Below are positions 25,525-38,350 of a stretch of 64,000 nucleotides of DNA, piece by piece. Made by a program: the position numbers and the translations under genes. The notes beneath the pieces are model-generated. The model was not told where the DNA came from, made no database searches, and saw nothing but the letters and a program-made list of their open reading frames with translations. Numbering within the stretch: position 1 is the stretch's first letter; every line of letters begins with the position of its first letter. The DNA comes from Camelus bactrianus (Eukaryota > Chordata > Mammalia > Artiodactyla > Camelidae). Location of the stretch: the NCBI RefSeq assembly GCF_048773025.1, contig NC_133540.1, forward strand, positions 76,821,501 to 76,885,500. Reading direction: 5' to 3'.

Positions 25525-27555
25525 AAAACAGCAACCAGATACAACTCAATATACCGAAATATGTTGTGTTTCTAGACTGTAATAACAAAACTATTAGAAA
25601 GAGAAATTAAAAAACAATACCATTTATAATTACGCCAAAAAGAATAAAATACCTGGGACTAAATTTAACCAAGGAAGTAAAAGACCTATAAACTGAGAAC
25701 TATAAGTCATTGATGAAAGAAATTGAAGAATACACAAACAGATGGAAAGATATTCTATGCTTATGGACTGGAAGAACTAATATTGTTAAAATGTTCATAC
25801 TACTCAAAGCAATATACAGGTTCAAGGAAATTCCTATCAAAATTCAATGAGATACACCACAGAAATAGAAAAAATAATTCTGAAATTTTTATGGAACCAC
25901 AGAAGACTTCAATTAACCAAAGTAATCATGAGACAGAAAAACAAAGCTGAGGCAGGATGTTCTTTGATTTCAAAATATATTACAAAGCTATAGTAATCAT
26001 AACAGTATGGTATGTGCATAAAAACAGATGCATAGATCAATGGAAGAAAAAGAGAGCCCAGAAATAAACCCACATACATAAGGCCAATTAATTTATGACA
26101 AAGGAATCAAGAATATGCAATGGAAAAAGGACAAGCTCTTTAATAAATGGTGTTAGGAAAACTGGACAGTTGTATCTAAAAGAATGAAATTGGTCTGATA
26201 CAAAAAGTTAACTCTAAGTGGATTGAAGACTTGAATGTAAGGCCTGAAACCATAAAACTCTTAGAGGGAAAAATAAGTGGTAAAGGGGACTCCTTGATCT
26301 CAGTCTTGGTGATGACTTTGTGGATTTAATCCCAAAAGCAAAAGCAACAAAACCAAAAATTTAAAAAGTGGAACTACATCAAACTAAAAAGCTTCTGCAC
26401 AGCAAAGAAAACCATCCAAAAAAGGCAAAGGCAACCTACTGAATGGGAAGAAATATTTGCAAATCAAATATCTGATAAGGGGTTAATATCCAAAATATCT
26501 AAAGAAATCATGTGACTCAATAGCAGTAAACCAATCGAGTGAAAAATGTGCAGAGGATCTGAATAGACATTTTTCTAAAGACACATAGAAGGCCAACAGG
26601 TACATGAAAAGGTGCTCAACATCACTAATGATCAGGGAAATGCAAATCAAAACCACAATGGGATATCACGTCACATATTTTAGAATGGTTATTATCAAAA
26701 AGACAAAAAGTATCAAGCGTTGGCAAGAATGTGGAGGAAAGGGAACACTTGTTCCCTGTTGGTGGGAAGAGCCAACCACAGAAATTGTGCAGCCACTACA
26801 GAAAACAGTTTGGCAGTTCTCAAAAATTAAAAATAGAAGTACCATAAGATCCAGCAATTCCATTTTGGGGTACTTATTCAAAGAAAATGAAAATATTTAC
26901 TCAAAAAATATATATGCACCCCTATGTTTATTGCAGCAGTATGTAAAAGAACCAAGGTATGGAAACAGCCTAGGTGTCCATCAATAAATGAATGGATTAA
27001 AACGATTCAGTATACACACACACACACATACACACACATGTAGTGGAACATCGTAGAAGTAAATTTTGCCATTTTTGAAAACATGGATGGACCTTGAGAC
27101 TATTATGCTAAGTGAAATAAGTCAGACAGAGAAGGACAAATACTGCATGGCCCCCTTGATATGTGGAATTTCTTTTTAAAAGAGCTTATAGATAGACAAC
27201 AGATTGGTAGTTGTGAGAGACAGAAGGTGGAGGGTAGAGAGAAGTGAGTGAAGAGTGTCAAATGGTACAAACTTCCAGTTATAAGACAAATAAGTTTGGG
27301 GGATATAATTTACAGCATGGTGACTATAGTTAATAATACTGTATTGTGTATCTGAAAGCTGCTAAGAGAGTAGATCTTAAAAGTCCTCATCACAAGAAAA
27401 AAGTGTTGGTTATTATATATGATGACAGATGTTAACGAGATTCATTGTGGTGATCATTTCACAATGCATATATGTATCAAATCATTATCTTGGACATCTG
27501 AAACTAATATAAAGTTATATGTCAATTATACCTCAAAAATAAATTAATTAACTAA
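25525..27555 (+). mobile_element. LINE-1, 5'-truncated, ORF2 C-terminal half and 3' UTR
   Basis: It runs from the ORF2 region after the reverse transcriptase core ('CCAGATACAACTCAATATAC', 'CATTTATAATTACGCCAAAA') through 'AAGCTTCTGCACAGCAAAGA' and 'GAAATGCAAATCAAAACCAC'. It ends in a typical 3' UTR ('TACAGCATGGTGACTATAGT', 'AGAGAGTAGATCTTAAAAGT'). The C-terminal cysteine region is seen as WQECGGKGTLVPCWW in the 26604-26987 frame, with the first Cys of the motif replaced by Gln. A CA repeat (27013-27039) has grown inside it. The 3' UTR style is L1MA/L1MB-like. It is inactive and lies inside an L2. Confidence 0.9.
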
Positions 27556-27559
27556 GTAA

Positions 27560-27840
27560 AATGGCTATTTCTACAGCACAGGAGGCAGGGGAAGAGTGGC
27601 CCAACAATAGGACTGGAAGGATAAGTAAGTACAGTTCCCTACAAGGTTGCAGCCCATGGTGAAAGTGTTAGGTTTATTCTGCATGTAATATGCCTTTCAT
27701 AAAGCAAGGTGACCTGATTTGATTGGCTTTTTTAAAAAAATCATCTAGAGAACAAAAGATATGTTGGCAAGATTGAAAAGAGAAGGTCAATGTGGAGGTT
27801 ATTATAACAATAAAAAAGTTCAGTTACAATATGAGAAAAA
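27560..27840 (-). mobile_element. LINE-2 remnant, part after the nested L1
   Basis: 'GGTTTATTCTGCATGTAATA', 'AAGGTGACCTGATTTGATT', 'AAATCATCTAGAGAACAAAA' and 'GTCAATGTGGAGGTTATTAT' correspond in order to the antisense L2 stretch that should follow the piece ending near 25520. This supports one L2 split by the L1. Confidence 0.55.
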
Positions 27841-27844
27841 TGGA

Positions 27845-30800
27845 GGGGTGCAAATTATATTTCACTAAAACACTTTTCCAAACTCTTTAAATCAGTCAAC
27901 AATATTACTCTCCACCTTGTAAGAGTTTCCTTGATTAACATACCACTAATTCCTCCAAATCCCAATTAACTCTTTTTGGTTGGTTTGTGTATCCACTGTT
28001 GTTGATTTTTTTCAATAAAACAAAAAGTGGAACACTTGTGTTATATTACTTGCATGCATTTTAAAACTGCAATATTCTACTTTTTTTTTGATGCAAGTAT
28101 TTTACTTTTCCATACTTACATGGAATCAGTTAAATGATAGCAAATCATAGGTAAAGTGCAATTGAAAAGAGATATCCTACTCAGTCTCAGCCTTTGAGTG
28201 TGAAACTGCGACCATATCTATCCACATTTTAGAGCTATGTTCAAGACTATATTTTATCTATTTTTATCTGTATAGTCATGTATTTTATAGACAAACTGTC
28301 ATACTCCTTACTCTGCCCATTAAGCTAATGTGGTTATTATTTATTGAAGATTACTTTATACAGAAGTTACTTTCTTAAAAGTTTATGTTCTTGAGAAGAA
28401 ACAGATCTGGATGGAAGATGGAGAAAACTGTTTGCTTATTTGTTTGTTTGTTTGATCCAATACTCAAGCTGAAGATAACTGTATTGGTTTAATGTGGTGA
28501 CTTCATTATGCCTTGAAAACACAGGATTATTAATTTACAATTTTGAGAAAAAGGAAAGTGATTTGTTCATATATTAATGCCATGCATAAACCTGAAATTA
28601 AAATTTTTTTCTTAATTAACAATTTAATTTTCTTCTCAGGTTAGTATTTATTTTCTTTTAATTTATTTTCTTAAGGCAGATTAGATAATCAAGTATTCAA
28701 TCCTGAAGCTAGTATGAAGTTTCCAACATTCATTTAAATCTTCCAATTTCATCCAACAATATGGGGGCAGAAGGTGAGCTTTGAATGACACATAAAACCA
28801 AGACTTACACTTGCAGTGATGACTAAAGCAGAGTAAGTTTCACATTCCTGTTAGAGGAATAAGACTGAGTAGAGTGGTATATTTGGGAATCGGGGCCAAA
28901 CTAAGAGGAAGGGTCTTTGTAGTGAAGAAAAGCGTGACTGGATTTCATTGCAAAGCTATAATGAAGGCCAGGAGTCTAGGTGGAGGTCAGTTGGAAGGAG
29001 TGGTAAGAAGTCATATTGCAAGATTTCCATAGACTCCTCTCTACCACTGCAATAAATAGTTTGTGGCAGCTAAAACTCAAGCAAGATTGAAGGCTATCTG
29101 GCCCTTTCTGAGACCCATCATCACCCTGTTTTACCTGACAGATAACCAGAACCCAAACTCTCCCATTCAGCCCACCTACAATGTTGACAGATAGGAGAAG
29201 AGATATCCTCCATTCTTCAGTTTGACACTTACACACACTTCTGGAGGAAAGACAGACAGCAGTAACCACACACAACTCCTTTCCAATGTGACAAGCACAT
29301 CAGGTTAAGAGCTGACATCTGCCTTTGCCTCTGTCCTGACTTTTAATAAACAAACATAACTAAGGGGTTTGTTCATTTACCATGATTAGTATTCTACACT
29401 AACTCTCTGGAAAGAAAATTATAAGAAAGAAGGAAAGTTACTAGAATAGTTTTATTGATATAACTTATTTAGAAAGGATTTTGAAACATGTTTGTGACTT
29501 GATTCTGCTTTTAATTCATTCCTGAGGTAACAGAAGGAAAAGCAAATGCTTCAACAATTTTTCTTTTTCTCTAGTTGGAATTGACAGGAAAGGAGCATTA
29601 TAAACTACTGCAAATTAGTTGCTTCCACAATAGTGACTAAAGTTGATCTTGTTTTACAGCAATAAAAAATAAGTTCATAAATTATAAAACCAATTCTTAC
29701 TCATAGTAAGATACAGTATAAAGGTGCATATAATGTTAAGCAAACATTCTTTTTCTTTTCTATTCCCTCAGGAGAACTTTAGTCACATAAACCAAATGGT
29801 AGTCATTAATAACCCTTCCTAGTGTTTGCCAAAATTTGCTATGTTGTATATGCTATGCAAAAATTGTATATTCTATGTATGTATACACAATATTTATAGG
29901 GATATTGTTTTCATTTAGAGAATAAAATTAGAAACAATACTTTGAACTTGCTTTTTTTAATAACATTTAGAAACATAAATGCTGCTATACTTCTATTAAA
30001 CTAAATTGACCAATAAAAGGCTGCATTTATTTATACCTGTATCGAAACAAAATGTTAGAAACTCACAAATTTAACTGAAACACAAGTCTTTTCATTATTT
30101 AAGATTGCCTATAAACATTTTTAGTCAGTAAAAAGTTGAAGGGAAAAAAAAGAAATTTGAACTTTTGGCTCAGAAAATAACAAAGGGAAAAAAACATAAA
30201 AATCCAACTCCTCACCCAAAATATGTATATATACTGGCAAATGTGGAAATAAGTATCAATATGGAATTTTTAAGAGAAATACTATTTTTACTGGCATTGA
30301 AAAATAGTTAAATAGAGATACTGGCTAAATGAAGTGAGTAAAAGCCAATGACTCCATTGGTTGGATTCTCTTACTCCATAAGTTACTCTCCAGAAATTTA
30401 AGTGTTTTGACAGGAGCATAAACTCAGCATCCTGCAGCTGGAACATAGTCCCAGGAGCGAAATTTACACACAGAATTTCTGGCTCACCATCAAGAAAACT
30501 TTTATCTAAATAAATCAAAAAAATAATAGTGCTGGAAGGGACAACAGAATTCCCAAATGAGATAGAGTCTATTCTCCTATATTGAGACATTCCATACTTT
30601 TCAAAAGAATTTACCTTTCTTGCTCTTAAAAATCACCAATGTTGGTAATTCTCCAGTATCTTTGTGTGATGCAGTCCAAAGCCTCACATCCTTATGCTTA
30701 GAATCATATGGTTTTCTGGAAGTCTAATTGCAAATTATTTCAGCTATAATTCAGTCAATTCATCCTCTGTGGTTAATGAAGAGAACTGAACACAATCTTG

Positions 30801-32630
30801 CAGTTCATTTAGTCCAAGAAGATTATTAGCATGTGTCAGTCTGCAAAAGTCTCTGGAGAAGATTTTTTTTCTCAGGTTGCCATAATGCACCTAAAAGTTT
30901 AGCAATAGCTTTGTAAAAGCATCAGCATTATTTGCATATGCTGTACACAGCTGGATGAAAACACGGTTTTGATCACTGCTCTAGTATTCTTTTACATGGC
31001 AGGAGTAGTACATAAAATGAGAGAGCTCATTCCTGCCTGAGACTGTTTACTCTGTTAACTCTGGTGTGGTGAGGAAGAGGTAAAAGGCATTTTGAAAAGT
31101 TTGCTATGGCCTCACAAGAAATAGGCTTGAAATAAAATAAAACAGCTGAAGAGCTTTCATTCTGAATAGTATCTGGATCTGCTGGTCCCAAACAAAAATC
31201 CTACACGAGGTCCTTAAGGAGCAGCCAACGAACCCCAGGAGGAAAACAGCACAGTGGGATAAATGTATGCTCTGCTACAGGAAATGCATTGAAAAATGGG
31301 GCTGTAAGTGGGATAGAGCCGAGGAGAAAACATAAAGTATTCACGGGTTGATTTCAGGGAATTCAAAGAAATAAACTTTTATGTGAAGTTGTAAATGAGC
31401 CATATGAAGGACCAGGGAAATGGAGAAAATGATCAAAGACCGAAAAAAAAAGTACATAGGCTATTAACCTTGCAGAAACAGCCTGTTTGATTTAAAGAAC
31501 ACACGAAAACGATCCAGAAAGTAAAGGCAGAAAATAAAATGGGGAATACAAAGGACACTGAGATAGAGGATAAAAGGTTTTACAGATAAATAAAGCAGCA
31601 ATAGGCTTATGAGAGCCACTATTGCCTCTTGAGAAACCAAAGGCAACTGGGTAATGGAACAGGGAGATAGGATGGGATCTGTTAGCCTCCTTTTCTCCAT
31701 CAGAAAGCAGAAGAAAACATGCTGAAAATATTTCTTCTAAAGGTAATGAGACCCTGAAAAAAAATGAAAATTGAGAGCAGCTCAAAAATCTTTAAGAAAA
31801 AACAGTTCCTGAGCCAACTAAAACTAGAAATCTGAAAGGACTATTAGTGATAGAAGAAATAAATATTGGTATGTAGTGACAAGTACAGGAAAATTAAATA
31901 TACAGTTGAAGTACACGTTTAAATGGGCAAATGATTCTTTTCTTGCCCTTAAAAATAGTAGTACTTCAGGTACATGAAATGGTTTGTTAGTCAAAATAAA
32001 ATAAAACTTCCTTTCTATTTGAAAGAAATGAAAGTGAAAAAGATAACTGATGAAAACACTATGTATAGATACATCATTTTTTGAAGTTTCCTCCTGATAT
32101 AATTTTACTTCAAGTTTAGTACAGCTCTAACCCACAGCAAGGGTATAATCTTGTAACAATCTGGAAAAAGTTAAATTATCAAAATTAATCTTGCAGAGAG
32201 ATCATAGAGACACGCTTACCAAATATCCTTCACTGCTTACCAAACATTATTTCCATTATACTAAATTGTTCAGAAAGTGTCTTTAAAATACCAAAATAGT
32301 TTTTGCTCCTTCATGCTCTTCTTTAAATTCACTACAAAATGCAAGTAAAGACAGTCAATATTATATGTCAGTATGGTGAGTTATATAAGACATATGGGCT
32401 TTTATTCCTTGTGCTTCATTTCGGTCAGATGCATGCAGAGTAAATCCAGTGTTGGGCACAACCCTTACTGGATGCAGGTCATTGAGCCCAGACATGTAAG
32501 GTTGTGTCTAGTACTCTTTATTCACCAGAAGCAAAGGGGGGGGGGAGTTCAGAAATTTTCAAGTTCTCGCCACTTTTTCAGATCAAAAATAATTTATTAC
32601 CTCATTATTACATGGTATTCTGATATTTTA
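27845..32630. other. no gene seen; possible L2 scrap at 28770-28990
   Basis: 28770-28990 has weak antisense-L2 likeness ('GAGCTTTGAATGACACATAA', 'GACTGGATTTCATTGCAAAG'). A 100-codon minus frame at 30288-30590 has an ordinary-looking composition but matches nothing I recognise and shows no splice context. The rest is plain AT-rich sequence. Confidence 0.45.
32536..32545 (+). repeat. run of ten G
   Basis: Ten consecutive G in otherwise AT-rich sequence, following AGCAAA. It may be a site of length variation or of assembly error. Confidence 0.9.
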
Positions 32631-32639
32631 AAAGTGTAA

Positions 32640-33600
32640 CATCAGTAGCATTCTCTTCATGACAGCATGAGAATATTGCAGATATATATCAGAGTTAACA
32701 GAAAACTTGGGAAAATAACTTTAATGTATTCTTTGGAGAGTCACCTCAAATATCTGTAGAACGTTATCTGAATGAGTGGCTTTTCTTTTAATGATAAATT
32801 TCACAAGCTATAGGGAAAATGGTTTTCAACTGCAGAATAACTGTAATAGAAATACAGATATCAGGGCATCAGTCCTTTCATCTCTTGGCCACAAAAAAAA
32901 AATTCTCTAATACTCAGGAGTATTACACTTGAAGAGAAGACCTCTATGGACCATTAGATCTTAAATTATTTCCCATTGTTAAGTACTCTATTAAAGTAAT
33001 ACGATGTAAACAATCTACACAGCAGCACAGTGTTGATTTTAAATTGATTCAACTGTATAATGCATACATTACCATCAAAGCAAATATTCCAGAATTGATA
33101 GGCTGACATAATGCAATACTCTGTTGATATAATTAACAATATAAACTATTTACCCTGCAATGTATTGCCATGCAGTTAGCAGATTCTGATGGTATAAACT
33201 GATCATCTTCTGTGATGGACAATGAGTATCTGATTTATATCAAATACAGCATTAATTACTGTGCCAAAATGACACATAGCAACAGTTCTTTAGTAATTTT
33301 TGTCAATTAGCCTACAATTGGGAATATAAATGGCTGAGAAAGTTATATCTCTATCAGTGAATGATGTCATTCAGATTTCTCTGATTTTACATTGTCTTTT
33401 AATCAGCAAGTTTAACTCTAGCTTATAAATCACATATCGGAAATGAATTCGGTTAATATCTTATTCTCATGTTTTCTGGCCTCAATCAATTTAATATGAT
33501 GTGATGTAAGGCTGGCCTTGTCAAATTACTTACCACTTAGGGAAATAAATAAAAGAACCAGGGATTTCTGCTAAGACTAGATTTTATGCCATAAGCAAAA
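32640..33600. promoter_or_regulatory. candidate conserved non-coding element
   Basis: This stretch is free of recognisable repeats and has a balanced, information-rich texture unlike its neighbours. It has many homeodomain-like TAATTA/AATTA cores (for example near 33132 and 33254) and CATAATGC, TGTTGAT and CAATTAG blocks. It has no open frame of note. The call rests on texture only. It could be ordinary unique sequence; cross-species alignment would decide. Confidence 0.3.
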
Positions 33601-36055
33601 TATTTGATATCATAGGGAAGAGAAAAACACAATCATGTCTCTTACTATGTTATTGAAAATTAATCACATCAGAAATAATACTATTAGCCAGGGAAAAAAA
33701 GGCAATAGAAATTATCTTGTTTTTGCTTCAAATTTTATCCTTGTTCAATAGTAGCTAGATTACCTTTAATTTATAAAAATACATATTTAACTAAATATAC
33801 TACCAATTTTACATCACTGCTACTTTTGGATTGATTCACTGCCCCCCAAGTAAACAAGACAAAAATGTTACCATAGGCATTTATTAAAGCCCAGGTATCT
33901 TTGTAGTGTGAAGTAAATCTATGGTTTAAAATACACAACCTGCTCAACTGGTGGGCTCATGTGTTATGAGCTATGTTGACCAGCTATTCTGGGAAGAGTC
34001 CAAATGGGCTGAAGAGAAGCATGTAGTTTAATTCTATAAGACAGATTCTAAATAAATCCTGTACTATTTCTAAAATTAAAATTGTTCTTGAATGGGAACA
34101 CCCTTTATTTCCTTTGACATTCTAAAGGCTAAATTCATATTTTGCATACTATGCTCATCATATAAAATTGATGAACAGAAAAGACTAGTTCTGCTCTTAA
34201 TACCAGAGGGGCAATTATCTGATAAACTATGGTCAGTTACATAGATAAGGATAAAATAAAGGTAGAGACACACCTAAGCAGTTCACAAAATAAATATTCA
34301 ATACATAAAAAGCATCCACAATTTGTTTTAAGCTAAAGTCACAGAAAGTGTATGGCGATACTAATTTTTTCTCAAAGCTTTGTGGTTAGTATTCATTTTA
34401 CCTAAGTCCAACTTTCAAACCCCAAACACAAGAGTGACATTGTTTCCAGATGTAGCTTTTAGCAGATCACGTCTTTAGTAATTAAGTGCAGTCAGATCTG
34501 AAAAGACTAATAACTGAAGCAGCACAGAATACAATCTATTGCCGAACAATTCCAAACACAAGGAAGAAAGCAGAATTAAAGTGCTTCAAACATTAGATTC
34601 CATGTTCTTGGAAGCTGCTTTTATGCTTTGAAGTAACAACATTCATTTTGTTTTAATACACACACATATACACACATGCATGTGCACAATGCATATACAA
34701 TAAATTAATAATAAAGTTAGTCGACTTGAAGAAATGGGGAAATTCCTGGATATATATCAGCATCTCCGAGGTATCCATTGTTTTAGTGTTACTTTGTTTT
34801 GTTTTGTTGTAATGTATATATGATATTATTTAGTGCAGTAAGTACACTTTTAATGAAAACACTTTAGATGTCCACTTTATCCCTCCCTACTTAGTTCAAA
34901 GGATAGACAGTTTGACTCCAAACCTGAACACCAGCTCTTAGCTCTCAACTCGGATGTGCTCAGAATAGTTTATGTACATGTATAAACTGAACCATAAGAA
35001 ATAGGACCTCAATCCATTAAAACGTCAGAAGATCAAGTTCACAGTGAGGCAATAGCTAAATTTTCAAGTCCACAGCCTGAATCATTGTCAAAGTTTCAGG
35101 ATTATTTAGGTGAGCTGATTTACTAACATGGCAGCCAACAAGATTTGTGTTCTTGGAGTCTGATTTATATACTGAATTCATTGTGTCCCACAAACTGTAA
35201 ATAATATCTACATAGAAACAAAATTTAAAAGAGGCCACTTTTAAATATCAAAAAAAAAAAAACCATACAAAAGTTTTTGAATGTATTATTCTGTTAGGGG
35301 TGGATGTTAGAGCCCTAGGCAAGATCTGCTTTAACATATTCTCAACTAGAAGGACTACAATGGTGAAAATATATTTTTCTATTCTTTATAACTGTCATTT
35401 CTTTGATGCTTTTTTAAAACACAACTAACCACAATAGAAAAAAATTGTAATTTTTTTCATCTTATTAGACTCTTAATCATTGCTACACATTTTTTATAAC
35501 TACATATTAATATCTATGAATTCCTGGGAAATCTAGTTTATCATTAGTCAATGTAGCATTGTGACTAATAGATGTAATGATTCTACTCCAATCATGCTGA
35601 TGTACATATTAAATTTTTTTCATCTTCAAAAGGACTTTTAAAAGGTTAAATTTTAATTTTTGCCTTGTGTCCTTGGGTAGGAAGATATTCCAGGAGTATC
35701 ACAGACCAACCATATGCATTGCTTTAAATAATAAATTTCTGTTTGAACATTTTTATTTTTGTCTCATATATAAAACACTAAGGAGGTTAATTCTTTGTCA
35801 ACAGAGTAGCCATTGCCTGTATGACTTAAACATTCTAGATGAAACGTATATGAGGGGGATAACAAAAAGTTATTTATTAGAAGGCATTTATCAAAGCTGT
35901 TAAAGAATTAAATTATTCACTTAGCAAACCTTAATAAAAAAGAAACTTAGCCATGGTTTTTGGCAAGAAGTGGGTAGAAGAAATATGATTTACTTTTATT
36001 TTTCCTAGCATACTTTTGTTTTTCATCTAATAGCATCCCTTTTCCCTATAGTCAA
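33601..36055. other. no gene seen
   Basis: Plain AT-rich sequence. 34430-34620 is repeat-free and may be weakly constrained. A 12-base A-run lies at 35251. The 78-codon plus frame at 35667-35903 has no recognisable product. Confidence 0.45.
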
Positions 36056-36059
36056 TCAA

Positions 36060-36430
36060 TTTTGTGTAGTTTGCCCTTACAATGAGAACACGCCCTAAGG
36101 CCCAGGGAACAGGAGTACCCCTTGGGAAGGTTATCTATTCAAAATGGACAATAACTAGTGCAGGCCCATCAAAACCCTCCTTTGGCAAACCTACCTGAGA
36201 TAGTCAAGGTAATATTTTATTTCTCATGGGATTACCAGGCTGGCAGGTGTAAGTCTTGGGAAATACGAGAATTTTATCCCATAATGGAAACCAGTAATGT
36301 CCAGCAGGTGAAAAGGAAAATGGAACACTCATGAACATTGTTTGAGCCCCTGGATCCAGGCATACCAGACTCAAATGAATCCCTGGCTTGTCTCATCATA
36401 TGAAACAATTAATGTCATGTTTTTCACTAA
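36060..36430 (+). mobile_element. possible old LTR-type remnant
   Basis: 'AGGCTGGCAGGTGTAAGTCT' and 'GAGCCCCTGGATCCAGGCAT' recall an old mammalian LTR group, and the patch is richer in GC than its surroundings. The family is not assigned. It looks like a decayed fragment. Confidence 0.35.
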
Positions 36431-36487
36431 TTAGAATTAGATTAATTTTGCTTGCAATTGAAGTAATTTTGACTTATGCTATTATTA

Positions 36488-36670
36488 GAATATGTGACAT
36501 CTTGGGGGAGGGTATATAGCTCAAGTGGTAGAGCATGTGCTTAGCTTAGCATGCACGGGGTCATGGGTTCAATCCCCAGTACCTCCATTAAAAAAATAAT
36601 TAAATAAACCTAATTACTTCCCCTACCAGAAAAAAAAATAAAAAAAAAAAATAAGGAATATGTGACATCT
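36488..36670 (+). mobile_element. camelid tRNA-derived SINE (Vic-1 type) with target duplications
   Basis: A 15-bp direct repeat GAATATGTGACATCT flanks the element (36488-36502 and 36656-36670). The body keeps a pol III A box (TAGCTCAAGTGG, 36517-36528) and B box (GGTTCAATCC, 36566-36575), then CCCAGTACCTCCATTAAA, AACCTAATTAC, a C-rich step and an A-rich tail. This layout is that of the Vic-1 SINE of camelids. The head has a small tandem duplication, CTTAGCTTAG (36540-36549). Perfect flanks suggest a fairly recent insertion by L1 machinery. It is not a functional tRNA: the 3' half does not fold as a cloverleaf. Confidence 0.92.
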
Positions 36671-36839
36671 AAATAGTAGGGCTATAATTTAATTGGGCTA
36701 TCCAAAAGTCCTTTTTAATTATGGCTTGCTATTTACTAAATCTATGGAGGATTCTCTGGTGTGTTTTTTGTTTAGGACACATCACAAGACAGAGGAATTC
36801 AGGAATTCAGTAATAATTTTGATTGTTAACTATGAGTCA

Positions 36840-37803
36840 AGCAAATTACATCAACATGGTTCAGTGAGGAAGATAGACAAAAACAAGTAGACAAAAATTA
36901 TTACTATGATTACTATTTTTTTTAATTTTATAAGTTTTCAAAATGAAACAAGCAGGAATATATGGGGTGTGGGTGTTTAATCAAAGGAAAAAGATCAACA
37001 AAGATCTCTCTGAAGTATTAACATTAAATCAGGACACTAAGGATAAAAGAGAACTCACCATTTGAAGACAGGAGAAAAAAACATCCAGAAAGCAGGAAAA
37101 ATGCATGCAAATAGCTTAAGGCAGAATAAAGAGTGGTTTGCTGCAGGGACAGAGAGAAGTGTAGCATGACTGAACATGGTCAGCAAGAGAGAGAGAAACG
37201 GCAAGGGATGACTTTACAAAGAGAATGAGGGCTCACAAATCAAGCAGGATTTTGGTAGGTAATCACCATTATGTTGGAATATTTTAATTCTTAATATAGT
37301 GCAGAACCATTGAAGTTTTTGAGCATGGAATGACATGATTGGATTTATGTTTAATAAAATTGCTCTTGATATTGTACTGATGAATTTTAGTAAGTGCAGA
37401 GGAAAAAGAGGCAAGTTAGAAACTCACATAAACTAGGCGAGAGGTGATAGTTGTCTACAATAAGGAAACAAGTGCTCTAAAGGAAATATCTTGAAGATGA
37501 AATTGATGGGACTTGTAGATGGACTGGAATGTTGGAGGAGAGAGAAACGTGAGGACCTACATTTGTAACTAATGTAATCACGTACTTGCTGGTACCATAT
37601 ATTCACATAGAGAATACTTAGTCAGAGGAGGATTCAGGAATAGGAGAGGCATATGAGAGAAACATAAGAGTTTTGGACATGTTAACTCTAAAGTGCCTAT
37701 AATTATTGATTGTGCATAATGAACCAAATAAGCTCAAATGTGTTTATATTACAGTGAGGAAGATCAAAACAAAAACAAATACATACAAACAATGAACTAA
37801 CTA
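36840..37803 (-). mobile_element. LINE-2 remnant, part before the nested Tigger1
   Basis: Antisense L2 landmarks are in order: 'AGATAGACAAAAACAAGTAG' (tail side), 'GCAAATAGCTTAAGGCAGAA', 'ACCATTGAAGTTTTTGAGCA', 'TGGAATGACATGATTGGATT', 'AATTGATGGGACTTGTAGAT' and 'TTTTGGACATGTTAACTCTA'. This is the best preserved L2 in the window. A Tigger1-type element interrupts it and it resumes at 38150. Confidence 0.75.
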
Positions 37804-38148
37804 TAGGTATACATTGATTTATTGTGCTTTGTTCTTTTGCACAGAACAGATACTGCATTTTTTAACAAACTGAAGGCTGCAGCAGCCCTGCATTGAGCAA
37901 GTCTATCAGTGCCATTTTTCCATCATTTGCTCACTGATGGTTAGCATTTTTTTAGAGATAAAATATTTTTAATTAAGGCATATACTTTGTTTCTTCAGTT
38001 ATTGCACACTTAATAGACTATAATATAGTGCAAACATAACTTTTATATGCACTGGGAAACCAAAATATTGTGTGACTCGCTTTATTGCAATATTCCCTTT
38101 ATTGCTCTGGTCTGGAACTGAACCTGCAATATATGTAAGGTGTGCCTG
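37804..38148 (+). mobile_element. Tigger1-derived non-autonomous DNA transposon, second copy
   Basis: It begins like Tigger1 (AGGTATACATTGATTTATTG) and ends 'GGTGTGCCTG' followed by TA (38149-38150). The interior jumps from 'TTTTCCATCATTTGCTCAC' to 'TGATGGTTAGCATTTTTTTA', so the transposase gene is gone. The deletion joint differs from that of the 22015 copy, which keeps more on both sides. It is inserted in an L2. Confidence 0.85.
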
Positions 38149-38149
38149 T

Positions 38150-38350
38150 ATTAATTTTGTCAGTTTTATGAAGAAAATAAAAATGTGTAAGAGAGTGGGT
38201 GGTGGAATGATATGGCCTGAAGGTATAAATTTGAGCATCACCAGCCTGAAGATTACATTTGAATTTGTGGCACTGGATGAGATCACACTGGAATAATGTG
38301 ATCAGAGATCAGAATAAAGGGAAAGAGAACGTGATAGAGACACTGAAGGA
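38150..38350 (-). mobile_element. LINE-2 remnant, part after the nested Tigger1
   Basis: 'GAAGGTATAAATTTGAGCAT', 'ATTACATTTGAATTTGTGGC' and 'CTGGATGAGATCACACTGG' are the antisense L2 landmarks that follow the part ending at 37803. The three short frames on both strands here (37999-38459) are L2 or Tigger1 shadow. Confidence 0.65.

Noticed and set aside
26604-26987. 127-codon frame as a host gene
   Set aside because: It is the C-terminal part of L1 ORF2.
30288-30590. 100-codon minus frame as a gene
   Set aside because: No recognised homologue, splice signal or promoter; length is not surprising among so many frames.
36503-36600. A tRNA gene with good A and B boxes
   Set aside because: It is the head of a SINE with A-rich tail and target duplications; no cloverleaf 3' half.
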